A stretch of DNA of 64,000 nt. It comes from Luteimonas aquatica (GTDB lineage: Bacteria; Pseudomonadota; Gammaproteobacteria; Xanthomonadales; Xanthomonadaceae). Shown here in pieces: positions 55,143 through 63,665 of the stretch. The stretch lies in NCBI RefSeq assembly GCF_022662575.1, contig NZ_JALBFU010000002.1, positions 186,001-250,000 of the forward strand, in the 5' to 3' direction. A program made the position numbers and the translations under genes. The notes below the pieces were generated by a model. That model was not told the origin of the DNA. It searched no databases and worked only from the letters and a program-made list of their open reading frames with translations. Each line of letters starts with the position of its first letter. Position 1 is the first letter of the stretch.

Positions 55143-56396
55143 ATGAACGTTCCCGCCGCTTCTTCCCCTTCCCCGGCCCTGGACCGCAACTGGCCCCTGG
55201 TGGCCGCCGGCGCGCTGATGGGCTGCGTGGCCGTGGGCGTGGTGTTCTCGCTGGCGGTGCTGCTGCAGCCGATGAGCACGGCGACCGGGTGGTCGCGGGC
55301 CGGGCTGTCCAGCGCCATGACCCTGGCCTTCCTGAGCATGGGGGTGGCCGGGTTCGGCTGGGGCATGCTGAGCGACCGCTACGGGCCGCGCGTGGTGGTG
55401 ATGGTCGGCGCGCTGCTGCTGGGCCTGGCCTGCGTGCTCGCCAGCCATGCGGGCAGCCTGCTGCAGTTCCAGCTCGCCTACGGCGTGCTGATGGGCGTGG
55501 CGGCGGCCAGTTTCTTCGCGCCGGTGATCGCCACCACCGTCGCCTCGTTCGAGCGGCGCCGCAGCCTGGCGGTGTCGCTGGTCTCGGCGGGCATGGGGTT
55601 GGCGCCGATGACGATGTCGCCCTTGGTGGCCTGGCTGCTGACCACGCACGACTGGCGCACGACACTGCAGATCGTCGGCGTGCTGGCCTGGGCGCTGACC
55701 CTGCCCGCGGTCTGGTTCGTGCGCGCCGCGCCGGGCACGGCGGCCGCGCCCGGCGGCGAGGGCGCAAGCGTCGCGACCGGCGGAATGAGCGCCGGGCGGG
55801 CGTTGCGCTCCAAGCCGTTCATCGTCCTGGCGCTGACCTACTTCGCCTGCTGCGCCGCGCATTCGGGGCCGATCTTCCACACGGTGAGCTATGCGGTCGG
55901 CTGCGGGCTGTCGGTGACGGCGGCGGTGACCATCTACAGCATGGAGGGCGCCGCGGGCCTCGGCGGCCGGCTGCTGTTCGGCGTGCTCGGCGACAGGTTC
56001 GGCGCCAAGCCGGTGCTGGTCGCCGGCCTGCTGGTGCAGGCGTTCGCGGCGGTGAGCTATCTGAGCGTGAGCCAGCTGGACGGGTTCTATGCCGTGGCGC
56101 TGGTGTTCGGCATGGCCTACGGCGGCACCATGCCGCTGTACGCCTCGCTGGCGCGCGATGCGTTCGAGCCGCGCATCCTCGGCACGGTGCTGGGCGGCGC
56201 CACCCTGTTCTCCAGCCTGGGCATGGCGCTCGGTCCGCTGGTCGGCGGCTGGCTGTTCGACCGCTACGGCAGCTATACCTGGCTGTACGTGGGCTCGCTG
56301 ATGGTCGGCCTGGGCGCGGCGGCGATCGCGCTGCTGTTTCCCTCGGCCCGCCGTCCCGGGGGCGAGAGCGGATTCGGGCCGGCGCTGCAGCATTGA
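55143..56396 (+). CDS. MFS transporter (oxalate/formate-antiporter-like)
   Basis: 417 residues with 12 transmembrane segments in two halves and a central loop at about 200-220. The MFS signature between helices 2 and 3 is GWGMLSDRYGPRVVV, repeated in the second half as LLFGVLGDRFGAKPVL. SLAVLLQPMSTATGWSRAGLS is typical of OFA/monocarboxylate-porter members. The substrate is unknown; a formate- or monocarboxylate-like anion would fit the divergent FdhF/YdeP-type enzyme gene, but this is inference. GGAGTCCG upstream supports the ATG. Confidence 0.85.
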   Translation: MNVPAASSPSPALDRNWPLVAAGALMGCVAVGVVFSLAVLLQPMSTATGWSRAGLSSAMTLAFLSMGVAGFGWGMLSDRYGPRVVVMVGALLLGLACVLASHAGSLLQFQLAYGVLMGVAAASFFAPVIATTVASFERRRSLAVSLVSAGMGLAPMTMSPLVAWLLTTHDWRTTLQIVGVLAWALTLPAVWFVRAAPGTAAAPGGEGASVATGGMSAGRALRSKPFIVLALTYFACCAAHSGPIFHTVSYAVGCGLSVTAAVTIYSMEGAAGLGGRLLFGVLGDRFGAKPVLVAGLLVQAFAAVSYLSVSQLDGFYAVALVFGMAYGGTMPLYASLARDAFEPRILGTVLGGATLFSSLGMALGPLVGGWLFDRYGSYTWLYVGSLMVGLGAAAIALLFPSARRPGGESGFGPALQH

Positions 56397-56550
56397 GCGT
56401 GCGGCCGCCGTCGCGCCGCGGCCGTGTTCCCGGGCGGGTGCGCATGCGCTAATGTCCCGAGCGTTCGCGCGTGGGAGGGTCGATGGCCTCGCCTGGGCGC
56501 GATCGCTTCACGTCGCCGCCTTGAACGCAGCCCCGGCCCCTGGAGACAGC

Positions 56551-57867
56551 ATGGCTTCGCCCCACGACTACGGCGCCGCGCTCGACGGCGCGCGGCGCCT
56601 GGCCGACGATTTCCTCGCCGGCCTGCGCGAGCGCGCCGTGATCCCGCGCGCCACGCCGGCGCCGCCCGGGCTTCCCGAGGGTGTCGGTCTGGAAGCGGCG
56701 TTCGCGTATCTGGCCGAGCATGTGGCGCCGTATCTGTCCGCCTCACCGGGTCCGCGCTATCTCGGCTTCGTCACCGGCGGCGCCACGCCGGAAGCGCTCG
56801 CCGCCGACTGGCTGACCAGCGCCTGGGACCAGAACGTCTCCAATCGCGTGGGTTCGATCGCCGCCGACCTGGAAGCGGCGACGCTGGCCGCGTACGCCGC
56901 GCAGTTCGGCCTCGCGCCGTCGCTGCAGGGGCGCATGGTCAGCGGCGCCACCGCCGCCAATCTGGTGTCGATGGCCACGGCGCGGCAGTGGGCCGCGCGC
57001 ACGCAGGGCGCGTTGCCGACGGTGTTCGCCGGCTCGGCGCATTCGAGCATCCTCAAGGCGATGGCGATCACCGGCATCGGACGCGAACGGCTGGTCCCGG
57101 TCGCCACCTTGCCCGGGCGCACGGCGGTGGACGCGCGCGCCTTGCGCGAGGCGCTGGCCGCGCATGCCGGCCCCGCGGTGGTGGTCGCCAGCGCCGGCGA
57201 GGTCAATACCGGCGACTTCGACGATCTGCAGGCGATGGCCCCGATCTGCCGCGAAGCCGGCGCCTGGCTGCACGTCGACGGCGCCTTCGGCCTGTTCGCC
57301 GCCTTCGACGACGCGCTCCGGCCGCGCCTGGCCGGCATCGACGGCGCCGACTCGGTGACGGTCGATTTCCACAAGTGGCTCAACGTGCCCTACGACAGCG
57401 CCGCGGTCTACGTCTCGCGGCCCGAGCTGCAGCGCGAGGTGTTCGCCGCGTCGTCGGCGTACCTGGGCGACGATCCCGATCCGCTGCACTACACGCCGGA
57501 GAATTCGCGCCGCCTGCGCGCGCTGGCCGCGTGGATGGTACTGGCCGTGCGCGGCCGCGAGGGCATCGGGCGCTGGGTCGGGGACAACTGCCGGCAGGCG
57601 AGGACGCTCGCGCGCGGCCTGGAGGCGCTGGGCATGGAGGTGCTCAACGAAATCCACCTCAATATCGTGGCCTTTGCGCTGCCCGCTTCCGACGCCGCGG
57701 CGCGCGATGCGTTCCTGTCGCGGCTGCACGGTACGGGCGAGGCGTTCATGACGCCCACGATGCTCTGGGGGCGCCCGGCGATCCGCGCCGCGTTTTCCAA
57801 CTGGTCGACCACCGACGCCGATGTCGAGCGCATCGTCTCGGCGGTCGGACGCGCGCTCCCCGCCTGA
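56551..57867 (+). CDS. Pyridoxal-5'-phosphate-dependent decarboxylase (group II)
   Basis: 438 residues of the aromatic-L-amino-acid/glutamate decarboxylase superfamily. The PLP lysine is K275 in VDFHKWLNVPYD; HVDGAFG carries the PLP-binding Asp, and SGATAANLVSMATAR is the phosphate-binding region. GRMVSGATAAN and the short N-terminus resemble the aspartate/tyrosine/aromatic branch. The amino acid substrate is unknown. TGGAGACAG lies directly upstream of the ATG at 56551. An earlier in-frame ATG at 56452 lacks a ribosome-binding site. Confidence 0.88.
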   Translation: MASPHDYGAALDGARRLADDFLAGLRERAVIPRATPAPPGLPEGVGLEAAFAYLAEHVAPYLSASPGPRYLGFVTGGATPEALAADWLTSAWDQNVSNRVGSIAADLEAATLAAYAAQFGLAPSLQGRMVSGATAANLVSMATARQWAARTQGALPTVFAGSAHSSILKAMAITGIGRERLVPVATLPGRTAVDARALREALAAHAGPAVVVASAGEVNTGDFDDLQAMAPICREAGAWLHVDGAFGLFAAFDDALRPRLAGIDGADSVTVDFHKWLNVPYDSAAVYVSRPELQREVFAASSAYLGDDPDPLHYTPENSRRLRALAAWMVLAVRGREGIGRWVGDNCRQARTLARGLEALGMEVLNEIHLNIVAFALPASDAAARDAFLSRLHGTGEAFMTPTMLWGRPAIRAAFSNWSTTDADVERIVSAVGRALPA

Positions 57868-57896
57868 AAGCGGCGCGCGCAGGAGGGCGCCGCGCG

Positions 57897-58400
57897 CTAC
57901 CCGCCGTCCGGGGAAGGCGGGCCGCCATCGGAGCCGCGCAGCCCCTTGCCGGTGCCGGCGCGGCGTTCGAAGGCCTTGAGCACCGTCAGCACCAGCAGCG
58001 TCAGCAGCGTCGAGGCGAAGGCGAGCATGTGATAGCGCAAGCCGGTGCTCGCGCCGATCACCGCGACCATCAGCAGCGAGGCCGCGGTGGTGATGCCGGC
58101 GATGGCTTGGCCGCTGCGGCGGGCGAAGATCGTGCCGGCGCCGATGAACGAGACGCCGGCCACCACCGCCTCCACCAGGCGCAACGGATCGATGTTGACC
58201 AGGAACGGCAGCCGGAAGCGCGGATCGTGGATCGTCAGCTGCCCCATGCCGATCAGCAGCGAAGAGGCGCCCGCGACCAGCATGTGCGTGCGGAAGCCCG
58301 CCGGCCGGTTCTTCAGTTCGCGCTCCAGCCCGATCGCGCCGCCGAGCAGCATGGCGTAGGCGGCGCCGCCGACGACCCACAGTTGCGGCAGCAGTTCCAT
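57897..58400 (-). CDS. MgtC/SapB family membrane protein
   Basis: 167 residues with four to five transmembrane helices and the family signature GAIGLERELKNRPAGFRTHMLV, then GVSFIGAGTIFARR and AGITTAASLLMVAVIGA. MgtC helps survival at low Mg2+ and inside hosts; many environmental members have unclear roles. The C-terminal cytoplasmic regulatory domain of true MgtC is missing, so this is the shorter SapB-like form. It lies 16 bases downstream of the next small membrane protein gene and is probably co-transcribed with it. Confidence 0.85.
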   Translation of the reverse strand: MELLPQLWVVGGAAYAMLLGGAIGLERELKNRPAGFRTHMLVAGASSLLIGMGQLTIHDPRFRLPFLVNIDPLRLVEAVVAGVSFIGAGTIFARRSGQAIAGITTAASLLMVAVIGASTGLRYHMLAFASTLLTLLVLTVLKAFERRAGTGKGLRGSDGGPPSPDGG

Positions 58401-58416
58401 TGTCCCGAATGCGCGC

Positions 58417-58920
58417 TCAGGCGATCGCGGACGGCGCGTCGTAGTTCAGGCGCACCGCGCCCGCGCGTTCGAGCTGCGGATCCAGGCGCTCGTGCAGCGC
58501 ATCGTCGCAGTCGACCACCACCAGGACGCGGCCGGCGGCGATCTCGTCCTCGAACTTGCGCCGCACCGGGTCGGGAATGGCCGACCCCATCAGCGCGGAA
58601 GCCCAGGCGCCGACCAGCGCGCCGGCGGCAAGGCCGATGAGCATGGTGCCCACCAGCGCCAGGTCCAGCGGCGCGAGCACCAGCGCCGCCGTGCCGGCCG
58701 CGAGCATGCCGGCCAGGCCGCCATAGCCGGCGCCGCGGATCGCCGCGGGAACGAAATCGGTGTCGGCCTGCTTGCGCCGGTCCGGGATCTGCCGCGACTC
58801 GATGTCCGGGCGTGCGACGAGAAAAATGCCGGTATCGGGCCGGCCGATGCGGCGGGCGAGCGCCAGGACGTGCCGCGCCTGCCCGATGTCGGACGTGGAA
58901 AAGACGTGGCGTCGTTTCAT
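58417..58920 (-). CDS. Small membrane protein, glycine-zipper, DUF1269-like
   Basis: 167 residues. A soluble N-terminal part (FSTSDIGQARHVLALARRIGRPDTGIFLVARPD) is followed by a Gly/Ala-rich membrane hairpin (GAGYGGLAGMLAAGTAALVLAPLDLALVGTMLIGLAAGALVGAW), then a short alpha/beta tail (GRVLVVVDCDDALHERL). This matches DUF1269-type proteins in layout; similarity is approximate. GGGAGGT with a six-base spacer picks the ATG at 58920 over a GTG six bases earlier. Probably operonic with the MgtC-like gene. Confidence 0.65.
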   Translation of the reverse strand: MKRRHVFSTSDIGQARHVLALARRIGRPDTGIFLVARPDIESRQIPDRRKQADTDFVPAAIRGAGYGGLAGMLAAGTAALVLAPLDLALVGTMLIGLAAGALVGAWASALMGSAIPDPVRRKFEDEIAAGRVLVVVDCDDALHERLDPQLERAGAVRLNYDAPSAIA

Positions 58921-59144
58921 GGCCACCTCCCGTGATCGTGACGATTCGACCTTGCGCGCCCGCGCATTCGCGATCCGTGAACCCCTCGTGCAATGGCCGT
59001 GATGCGGACCAACCGCATGTAAACGATGCCATGCGCCGGCCGGCCCGCGAAACGTTCACGCGGCCGTTAGCCGGGGCCGGTTTCTTATGCGGGCATTCAT
59101 CGGCGATGCCGACACTAAGGCTTTCCTAACGCGGGGGTTACGCA

Positions 59145-59789
59145 ATGATCAGGATTCGTGGCGGAATGCTTGCGCTGGTCTTGGGGCTGGGCCTGGCGGG
59201 CGCGGCGCAGGCGCAGACCGTCGGCTACAACTTGCGCACCGGCGATGTCTGGGTCGACAACCGCCTGGGCGAGATCAACGACTACGGCACGCGCTATCGC
59301 GGCCCGTTCGTCGACGAGGTCAGCGGCCACTACGGCGCGCCGCGTTCGCTGGTGGAGGATCTGCTCGGCCGGCGCGGCTGGGCGCCGGGCGATGTGTACT
59401 ACGCCTGCGCCATCGCGCGCGCGCTCGGCCTGCCGTGCCTGGACATCGTCAACGAGTACGAGCGCGATCCCGGCCAGGGCTGGGGCGCCATCGCCAAGCG
59501 GCACGGCATCAAGCCGGGTTCGTCGGCCTTCCACGCGTTGAAGAACGGCGCGGTGCGAACCTACGACCGTTGGGGCTATCCGATCGTCATTGACCGCCCG
59601 GTCCGCGTGGACTGGTCGCAGCACGGTCCGGGCAAGGCCAAGAAGGTGGCCGGCGCCCCGCGCGGCCACGGCAAGCCGGCCAGGACCTGGGACGACCAGG
59701 ACAAGCCGCATGGCAACGGCAAGGGCAATGGCAACAAGGGCGGCAACGGCAAGGGCAACAACGGCAAGGGGCAGGGCAAGCAGAAGTAG
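59145..59789 (+). CDS. Exported protein with Gly/Asn/Lys-rich tail, unknown function
   Basis: 214 residues. Signal peptide ends at AAQAQ. The mature N-terminal domain (about 25-150) reads GYNLRTGDVWVDNRLGEINDYGTRY, then GAPRSLVEDLLGRRGWAPGDVYYACAIARALG and GWGAIAKRHGIKPGSSAFHALKNG; it is helical and compact, and I cannot name the family. The last 60 residues are a basic low-complexity tail ending in about five GNGKG-type repeats, probably disordered and possibly nucleic-acid- or polyanion-binding. GGGGGTT upstream serves as ribosome-binding site. Confidence 0.7.
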   Translation: MIRIRGGMLALVLGLGLAGAAQAQTVGYNLRTGDVWVDNRLGEINDYGTRYRGPFVDEVSGHYGAPRSLVEDLLGRRGWAPGDVYYACAIARALGLPCLDIVNEYERDPGQGWGAIAKRHGIKPGSSAFHALKNGAVRTYDRWGYPIVIDRPVRVDWSQHGPGKAKKVAGAPRGHGKPARTWDDQDKPHGNGKGNGNKGGNGKGNNGKGQGKQK

Positions 59790-59806
59790 CGTGCAGCCCT
59801 GCCATG

Positions 59807-59828
59807 GCGAGGGCATGGACGCCCTCGC
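59807..59828. other. Short perfect hairpin after the Gly/Lys-rich protein gene
   Basis: GCGAGGGC (59807-59814), a six-base ATGGAC loop and GCCCTCGC (59821-59828), 17 bases past the stop codon. No T run follows, so terminator function is uncertain. Confidence 0.35.
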
Positions 59829-60018
59829 GCGCGCTGCATGCGGCGGCGCATAGCCGCGTTGCCCGCATGATGTGTTAAGCAAGCGTTTGATGCGGTTTCG
59901 CGCGGTTGTTCGCGTTCATCTGGTGACGCGCATTCTTCGCAACTGCGGTGCAGGGGGTGTTGAACATGGGCGGGAATTCCGGATCGCCCATGCCATCTAG
60001 ATGAGGAAACCACACTTC

Positions 60019-60246
60019 ATGAACACCAGCATCCGCAACGCCGTCTTCGCTCTTGCCGCTTTCGGCGCCCTGTCCCTCACCGCCTGCCAGAGCACCGGCG
60101 AGTCGACCGAGTCCTCCACGCCGCCCCCGGCCGAACAGCCCGCCACCGATTCCACGACGCCGCCGGCCAGCAGCACGATGCCGACGGACACCACGACCAC
60201 GCCGCCGGCCCAGGACGGCACCACGGCGCCGACGACCACGCCCTGA
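60019..60246 (+). CDS. Small Thr/Pro-rich lipoprotein
   Basis: 75 residues. The lipoprotein signal has lipobox LTAC; the mature peptide is a Thr/Ser/Pro low-complexity tail of about 50 residues (STPPPAEQPATDSTTPPASS), probably extended on the envelope. The ATG at 60019 has GAGGAAA upstream; an ATG at 60001 in the same frame lies over that site and is less likely. No family. A strong terminator follows directly. Confidence 0.75.
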   Translation: MNTSIRNAVFALAAFGALSLTACQSTGESTESSTPPPAEQPATDSTTPPASSTMPTDTTTTPPAQDGTTAPTTTP

Positions 60247-60263
60247 GCGAGCCTCGTCGAGCC

Positions 60264-60297
60264 CACGAAAAAGGCGGCCGCGGCCGCCTTTTTCGTG
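60264..60297. terminator. Bidirectional rho-independent terminator
   Basis: A perfect 34-bp palindrome: CACGAAAAAGGCGGCCG (60264-60280) and its complement (60281-60297). The stem GGCGGCCG/CGGCCGCC is flanked by A5 and T5, so it terminates transcription from the small lipoprotein gene on one strand and from the lipoprotein/regulator genes on the other. Confidence 0.93.
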
Positions 60298-60318
60298 TCC
60301 GGACGCCGCGGCCGGCGA

Positions 60319-60720
60319 TCAGCCGGTCGGTTGCAGGCAGTCCGGTGCGGTCGGCGCGGACTGGTGCCCGACGCATTGCTGCAGATCCTTGGGCAGGCGA
60401 TCCAGGCGTTTGGAGGTGCCGGCCTTGAGGCTGAAGGCCTGCACGACGTGCGCGGTGCAGGCGCGATGATCGGGGCGGGCGGCGTCCGCGCCGGCGTTGC
60501 CGGCCCGGTCGCGGCATTGCTCGGTGAACAGCACGAAGTGGCATTGCCCGCTCACGCTTTGCACGCAGTCGAACACGCCGTTGCCGTCGAACACGCGGGA
60601 ACGGGTCGAGTTCACGCCGACGCCGTCGATCGAATAGTGGGTGGTGGTGACCGCGCCGGCTTCGATCTTGCAGCCGGCGAGCAGCAGGACGGCCAGGGAG
60701 AGGAGCGTGGCGATACGCAT
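60319..60720 (-). CDS. Cys-rich lipoprotein of unknown function
   Basis: 133 residues. Lipobox LLAGC in the signal peptide. The mature part has seven cysteines (FDCVQSVSGQC, TEQCRDRAG, HRACTAHV, LQQCVGHQ, PDCLQ), which should form disulfides in the periplasm. AAAGGAACC upstream of the ATG. No family recognised. It lies 71 bases downstream of the LytTR regulator in the same direction, so it may be in the regulator's operon. Confidence 0.75.
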   Translation of the reverse strand: MRIATLLSLAVLLLAGCKIEAGAVTTTHYSIDGVGVNSTRSRVFDGNGVFDCVQSVSGQCHFVLFTEQCRDRAGNAGADAARPDHRACTAHVVQAFSLKAGTSKRLDRLPKDLQQCVGHQSAPTAPDCLQPTG

Positions 60721-60791
60721 GGAATCGGTTCCTTTCGCGTCGGATGCGTGGGTTCGGGAGCCCGCCTGCGCGGCGGGCCTGCCCGCGGGGA

Positions 60792-61559
60792 TCACATGTT
60801 GCGGAACAGCGTCATGAAGGGCTGGCTCACGGTCAGCGTTTCCTCGCGGTGCTTCAGGCGCAGCGTGCCCTTGCCGCTGTCGTCGCGCACGATCGAGGCG
60901 ATGGCCTTCAGGTTGACGATGGTGGCGCGGTGGATCTGCTTGAACACCGCCGGGTCGAGCGCGACCAGCAGTTCGCGGATCGGTTTGCGCAGCAGCGCCT
61001 CGCCTTCGGCCGTGACCACGGTGGTGTACTTGTTGTCGGCCTGGAAGTAGAGCACGTCGTCGACCATGATCAGCCGGGTCTCCTTGCCGGCGCTCGCGGT
61101 AAGCCAGGACAGCGCCGTCGCACTGTCGCGCCCGGGGAGCGCGTCCTGCAGGCGCCTGAGCAGGGCGGCGAGGGTGTCGGCGTCGGGATGGTGGCTGTCG
61201 CGGGCGCGCAATCGGCGCACGGTGGCCGCCAGCCGCTCGCGCGAGACCGGCTTGAGCAGGTAATCGATCGCGCCGCGGTCGAAGGCGTCGATGGCGTACT
61301 GGTCGTAGGCGGTGACGAACACCACCTGCGTGGGCAGCTCCGCGCGCGCGGCCGCGGCCGCCACTTCCAGTCCGGTGAGGCCGGGCATGCGGATGTCGAG
61401 GAAGGCGTACTGCGGGCGGTGTTCGGCGATCGCTTCCAGCGCGCTGCCGCCGTCCTCGCAGACCGCGACGATGCGCAGTTCCGGCCAGGCCTCGCCGAGC
61501 AGCGACACCAGGGCGTTGCGCAGCAGCTCCTCGTCCTCGGCGACGATGCAATCAGGCAT
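60792..61559 (-). CDS. LytTR-family response regulator (AlgR/LytR type)
   Basis: 255 residues. Receiver domain (about 1-120) with acidic pocket EDE near residue 8, phosphoacceptor Asp55 in FLDIRMPG and lysine in YLLKPVS. LytTR DNA-binding domain about 150-255 (RLIMVDDVLYFQADNKYTTVVT; FKQIHRATIVNLKAI). LytTR proteins bind direct repeats upstream of targets, often for envelope or exopolysaccharide genes. The ATG overlaps the end of the sensor kinase gene by 8 bases, so the pair is translated together. Targets not identifiable here. Confidence 0.92.
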   Translation of the reverse strand: MPDCIVAEDEELLRNALVSLLGEAWPELRIVAVCEDGGSALEAIAEHRPQYAFLDIRMPGLTGLEVAAAAARAELPTQVVFVTAYDQYAIDAFDRGAIDYLLKPVSRERLAATVRRLRARDSHHPDADTLAALLRRLQDALPGRDSATALSWLTASAGKETRLIMVDDVLYFQADNKYTTVVTAEGEALLRKPIRELLVALDPAVFKQIHRATIVNLKAIASIVRDDSGKGTLRLKHREETLTVSQPFMTLFRNM

Positions 61560-62805
61560 GGGAGGCGCCCTCCGTCTTGGGCACGGCGATGGTGGCGGCC
61601 ACGCCGGCCGGGAAGTTGTTGGCCAGGGTCAGCGCCGCGGACGGACCGTAGAGCAGGCGCAGGCGTTCGCGCACGTTCTTCAGGCCGATGCCGGTGCCGC
61701 TGCTTTCGGCATGCAGGCCGCGGCCGTCGTCGGCCACGGTCACCGACACGTCGCGGTCGCCGGCCTTGGCGATCACCCAGACGGTGCCGCCCTCGGGCTT
61801 GGGCTCCAGGCCGTGCTTGATCGCGTTCTCCACCAGCGTCTGCAGCATCATCGGCGGGAACGGCACGCCATGCAGCGCCGGCGCCACGTCGATGCGGGTG
61901 GTCAGGCGCGAGCCCATGCGGATCTTGAGGATTTCCAGGTAGGCATTGGCGCGCTCGAGTTCCTCGCCCAGGGTGGAGAAGTTCTGCTCGGCGCGCGGCA
62001 GCGAGTGGCGCAGGTAGGAGATCAGGTGGCCGAGCATCAGGTCGGCGCGCGCCGGATCGCTGCGCGTGAGCAGCTGCGCGCTGGCCAGGGTGTTGTAGAG
62101 GAAATGCGGTTCCACCTGCGCGTGCAGCAGGTTGAGCCTGGCGACGGTGAGTTCCTTCTCGGTGGCGGTCTGCTGCACGGCGGCCTGCTCGTTGCGGCGG
62201 TGTTCGTTGACGCGGCGGGTGACGGCGCGGACCAGAGCCTCGGCGGTTTCCAGGTTGCTGCCGTGGTCGACGGCGATCGCATCCATCCAGGCCGGGCTGT
62301 CCGGTTCGCACAGCAGCACGATGCTGCTGCTGGCGCCCGTGCCCGGCGTCACCGTGCCTGTCACCTGGTTGCGGCGGTTGCCGAACCAGGTGAGCAGACC
62401 GGAACGGTCGATGCGTTCGAGCAGGCCGTCGCCGTAAGGCTCAGGGCGACGCACCTTGGCGCGGATCAGCAGGCTGTCGCGCGTACTTTCGATGCCTTCG
62501 ACACGAGGCTGTTCGCGCAGCACGGCATCGAGCAGGGCAAAGGCTTCATTGGCCTCGAACGGCACTTCGATCTGGCGCTGGTGGCGGTTGCCGAGCGTGG
62601 CGCGGTCGATGCGACCGGCGATCAGGCGCACGCGGCGCACATGCGAATAGGCACTGGGCAGGATCAGCACGGTGAAGCTGAGCAGGAGCAATCCGAACAG
62701 CCATCCGAAGTCGTGGTTGGAGAACAGGCTCAGGAACAGCACCAGCAGGATGCACAGCACCAGCCAGGCGAGGAACAGGCGGACGATGAGGAGGAGGGCG
62801 GTCAT
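61552..62805 (-). CDS. LytS/AlgZ-type membrane sensor histidine kinase
   Basis: 417 residues. Two N-terminal membrane helices with a short loop (about 3-28 and 34-52), a cytoplasmic segment (about 55-215) and a His_kinase domain. The phosphoacceptor is H234 in AQVEPHFLYNTLA. N box: LVENAIKHGLEP; G boxes: DDGRGL and GTGIGLKNV. Partner of the overlapping LytTR regulator. With only a short periplasmic loop, the signal is likely sensed within the membrane or cytoplasm. Confidence 0.92.
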   Translation of the reverse strand: MTALLLIVRLFLAWLVLCILLVLFLSLFSNHDFGWLFGLLLLSFTVLILPSAYSHVRRVRLIAGRIDRATLGNRHQRQIEVPFEANEAFALLDAVLREQPRVEGIESTRDSLLIRAKVRRPEPYGDGLLERIDRSGLLTWFGNRRNQVTGTVTPGTGASSSIVLLCEPDSPAWMDAIAVDHGSNLETAEALVRAVTRRVNEHRRNEQAAVQQTATEKELTVARLNLLHAQVEPHFLYNTLASAQLLTRSDPARADLMLGHLISYLRHSLPRAEQNFSTLGEELERANAYLEILKIRMGSRLTTRIDVAPALHGVPFPPMMLQTLVENAIKHGLEPKPEGGTVWVIAKAGDRDVSVTVADDGRGLHAESSGTGIGLKNVRERLRLLYGPSAALTLANNFPAGVAATIAVPKTEGASHA

Positions 62806-62938
62806 GCTGGGCGGCTCTGGAAGCGAGTGCCGGGGAGCATAGCGAGGGTAAACGCGCTTGTGGCCGCCGGTGCGATGAAACCCGGCATGCGGCGACGAAA
62901 GCGGCGCGCGACGGCGCGAAACGGCCCGCAGCTTGCGC

Positions 62939-63457
62939 TCAGTAGCGCAATGTGGCCTCTAGAGGGATCGGCGCACTCCAGCGTGCGCGTCCGCCCAGGG
63001 CGTCAAGCTCGACCAGCACGGCGGCGCCGGCCACCTCCGCTTCCAGGCGTCGCGCCAGTGCGTAGGCCGCCAGCAGCGTGCCGCCGGTGGCGAGCACGTC
63101 GTCGACCAGCAGCACGCGGGCACCGACCGGCAGGGCATCGGCGTGGATGTGCAAAGAATCGCTGCCGTATTCGAGCGCGTATGTCTGGGACAGCGTCCGT
63201 GCCGGCAGCTTGCCGGGCTTGCGCACGGGGACAAAACCGGTGTCCAGGGCCAACGCCAGCGCCGCGCCGAGGATGAAGCCGCGCGATTCGATGCCCACCA
63301 CCGCGTCCAGCCGCTCCTCGCGCCATGGCGCGGCCATCGCCTCGATGGCCGCGGCGAAGCCGTCGCGGTCGGCGAGCAGCGGCGTGATGTCCTTGAACAC
63401 GATGCCCGGCTTCGGGAAATCGGGAACGTCGCGGATCAGGTGTTGCCAATGCGTCAT
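62939..63457 (-). CDS. apt: Adenine phosphoribosyltransferase
   Basis: Salvages adenine to AMP with PRPP. 172 residues, typical length. N-terminal [21 protein letters not shown] is the APRT signature, [14 protein letters not shown] the purine-binding part, RKPGKLP the flexible loop and [14 protein letters not shown] the PRPP-binding motif. The start [15 protein letters not shown] fits the family; the open frame before it is not conserved. No closely linked purine genes in the window. Confidence 0.95.
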   Translation of the reverse strand: MTHWQHLIRDVPDFPKPGIVFKDITPLLADRDGFAAAIEAMAAPWREERLDAVVGIESRGFILGAALALALDTGFVPVRKPGKLPARTLSQTYALEYGSDSLHIHADALPVGARVLLVDDVLATGGTLLAAYALARRLEAEVAGAAVLVELDALGGRARWSAPIPLEATLRY

Positions 63458-63665
63458 GGCGGTGCGGCGCGGAATGGGAGCCGGCGATGCTACCCGCGAT
63501 GCGCATGTCCGCGCCATTCACACCGCTGTCACGCGCGCGGGGAGTTGATGCATGTCCCGGGCCGCGCCCGCCGCCACCTGGGGCCTTCACTAGCTTTCCG
63601 TCCCGAATCAGGCTGTTAGGCTCGGGGCGGGGATCCGACATCGTCCATCAAGAGGGGAAATCTAG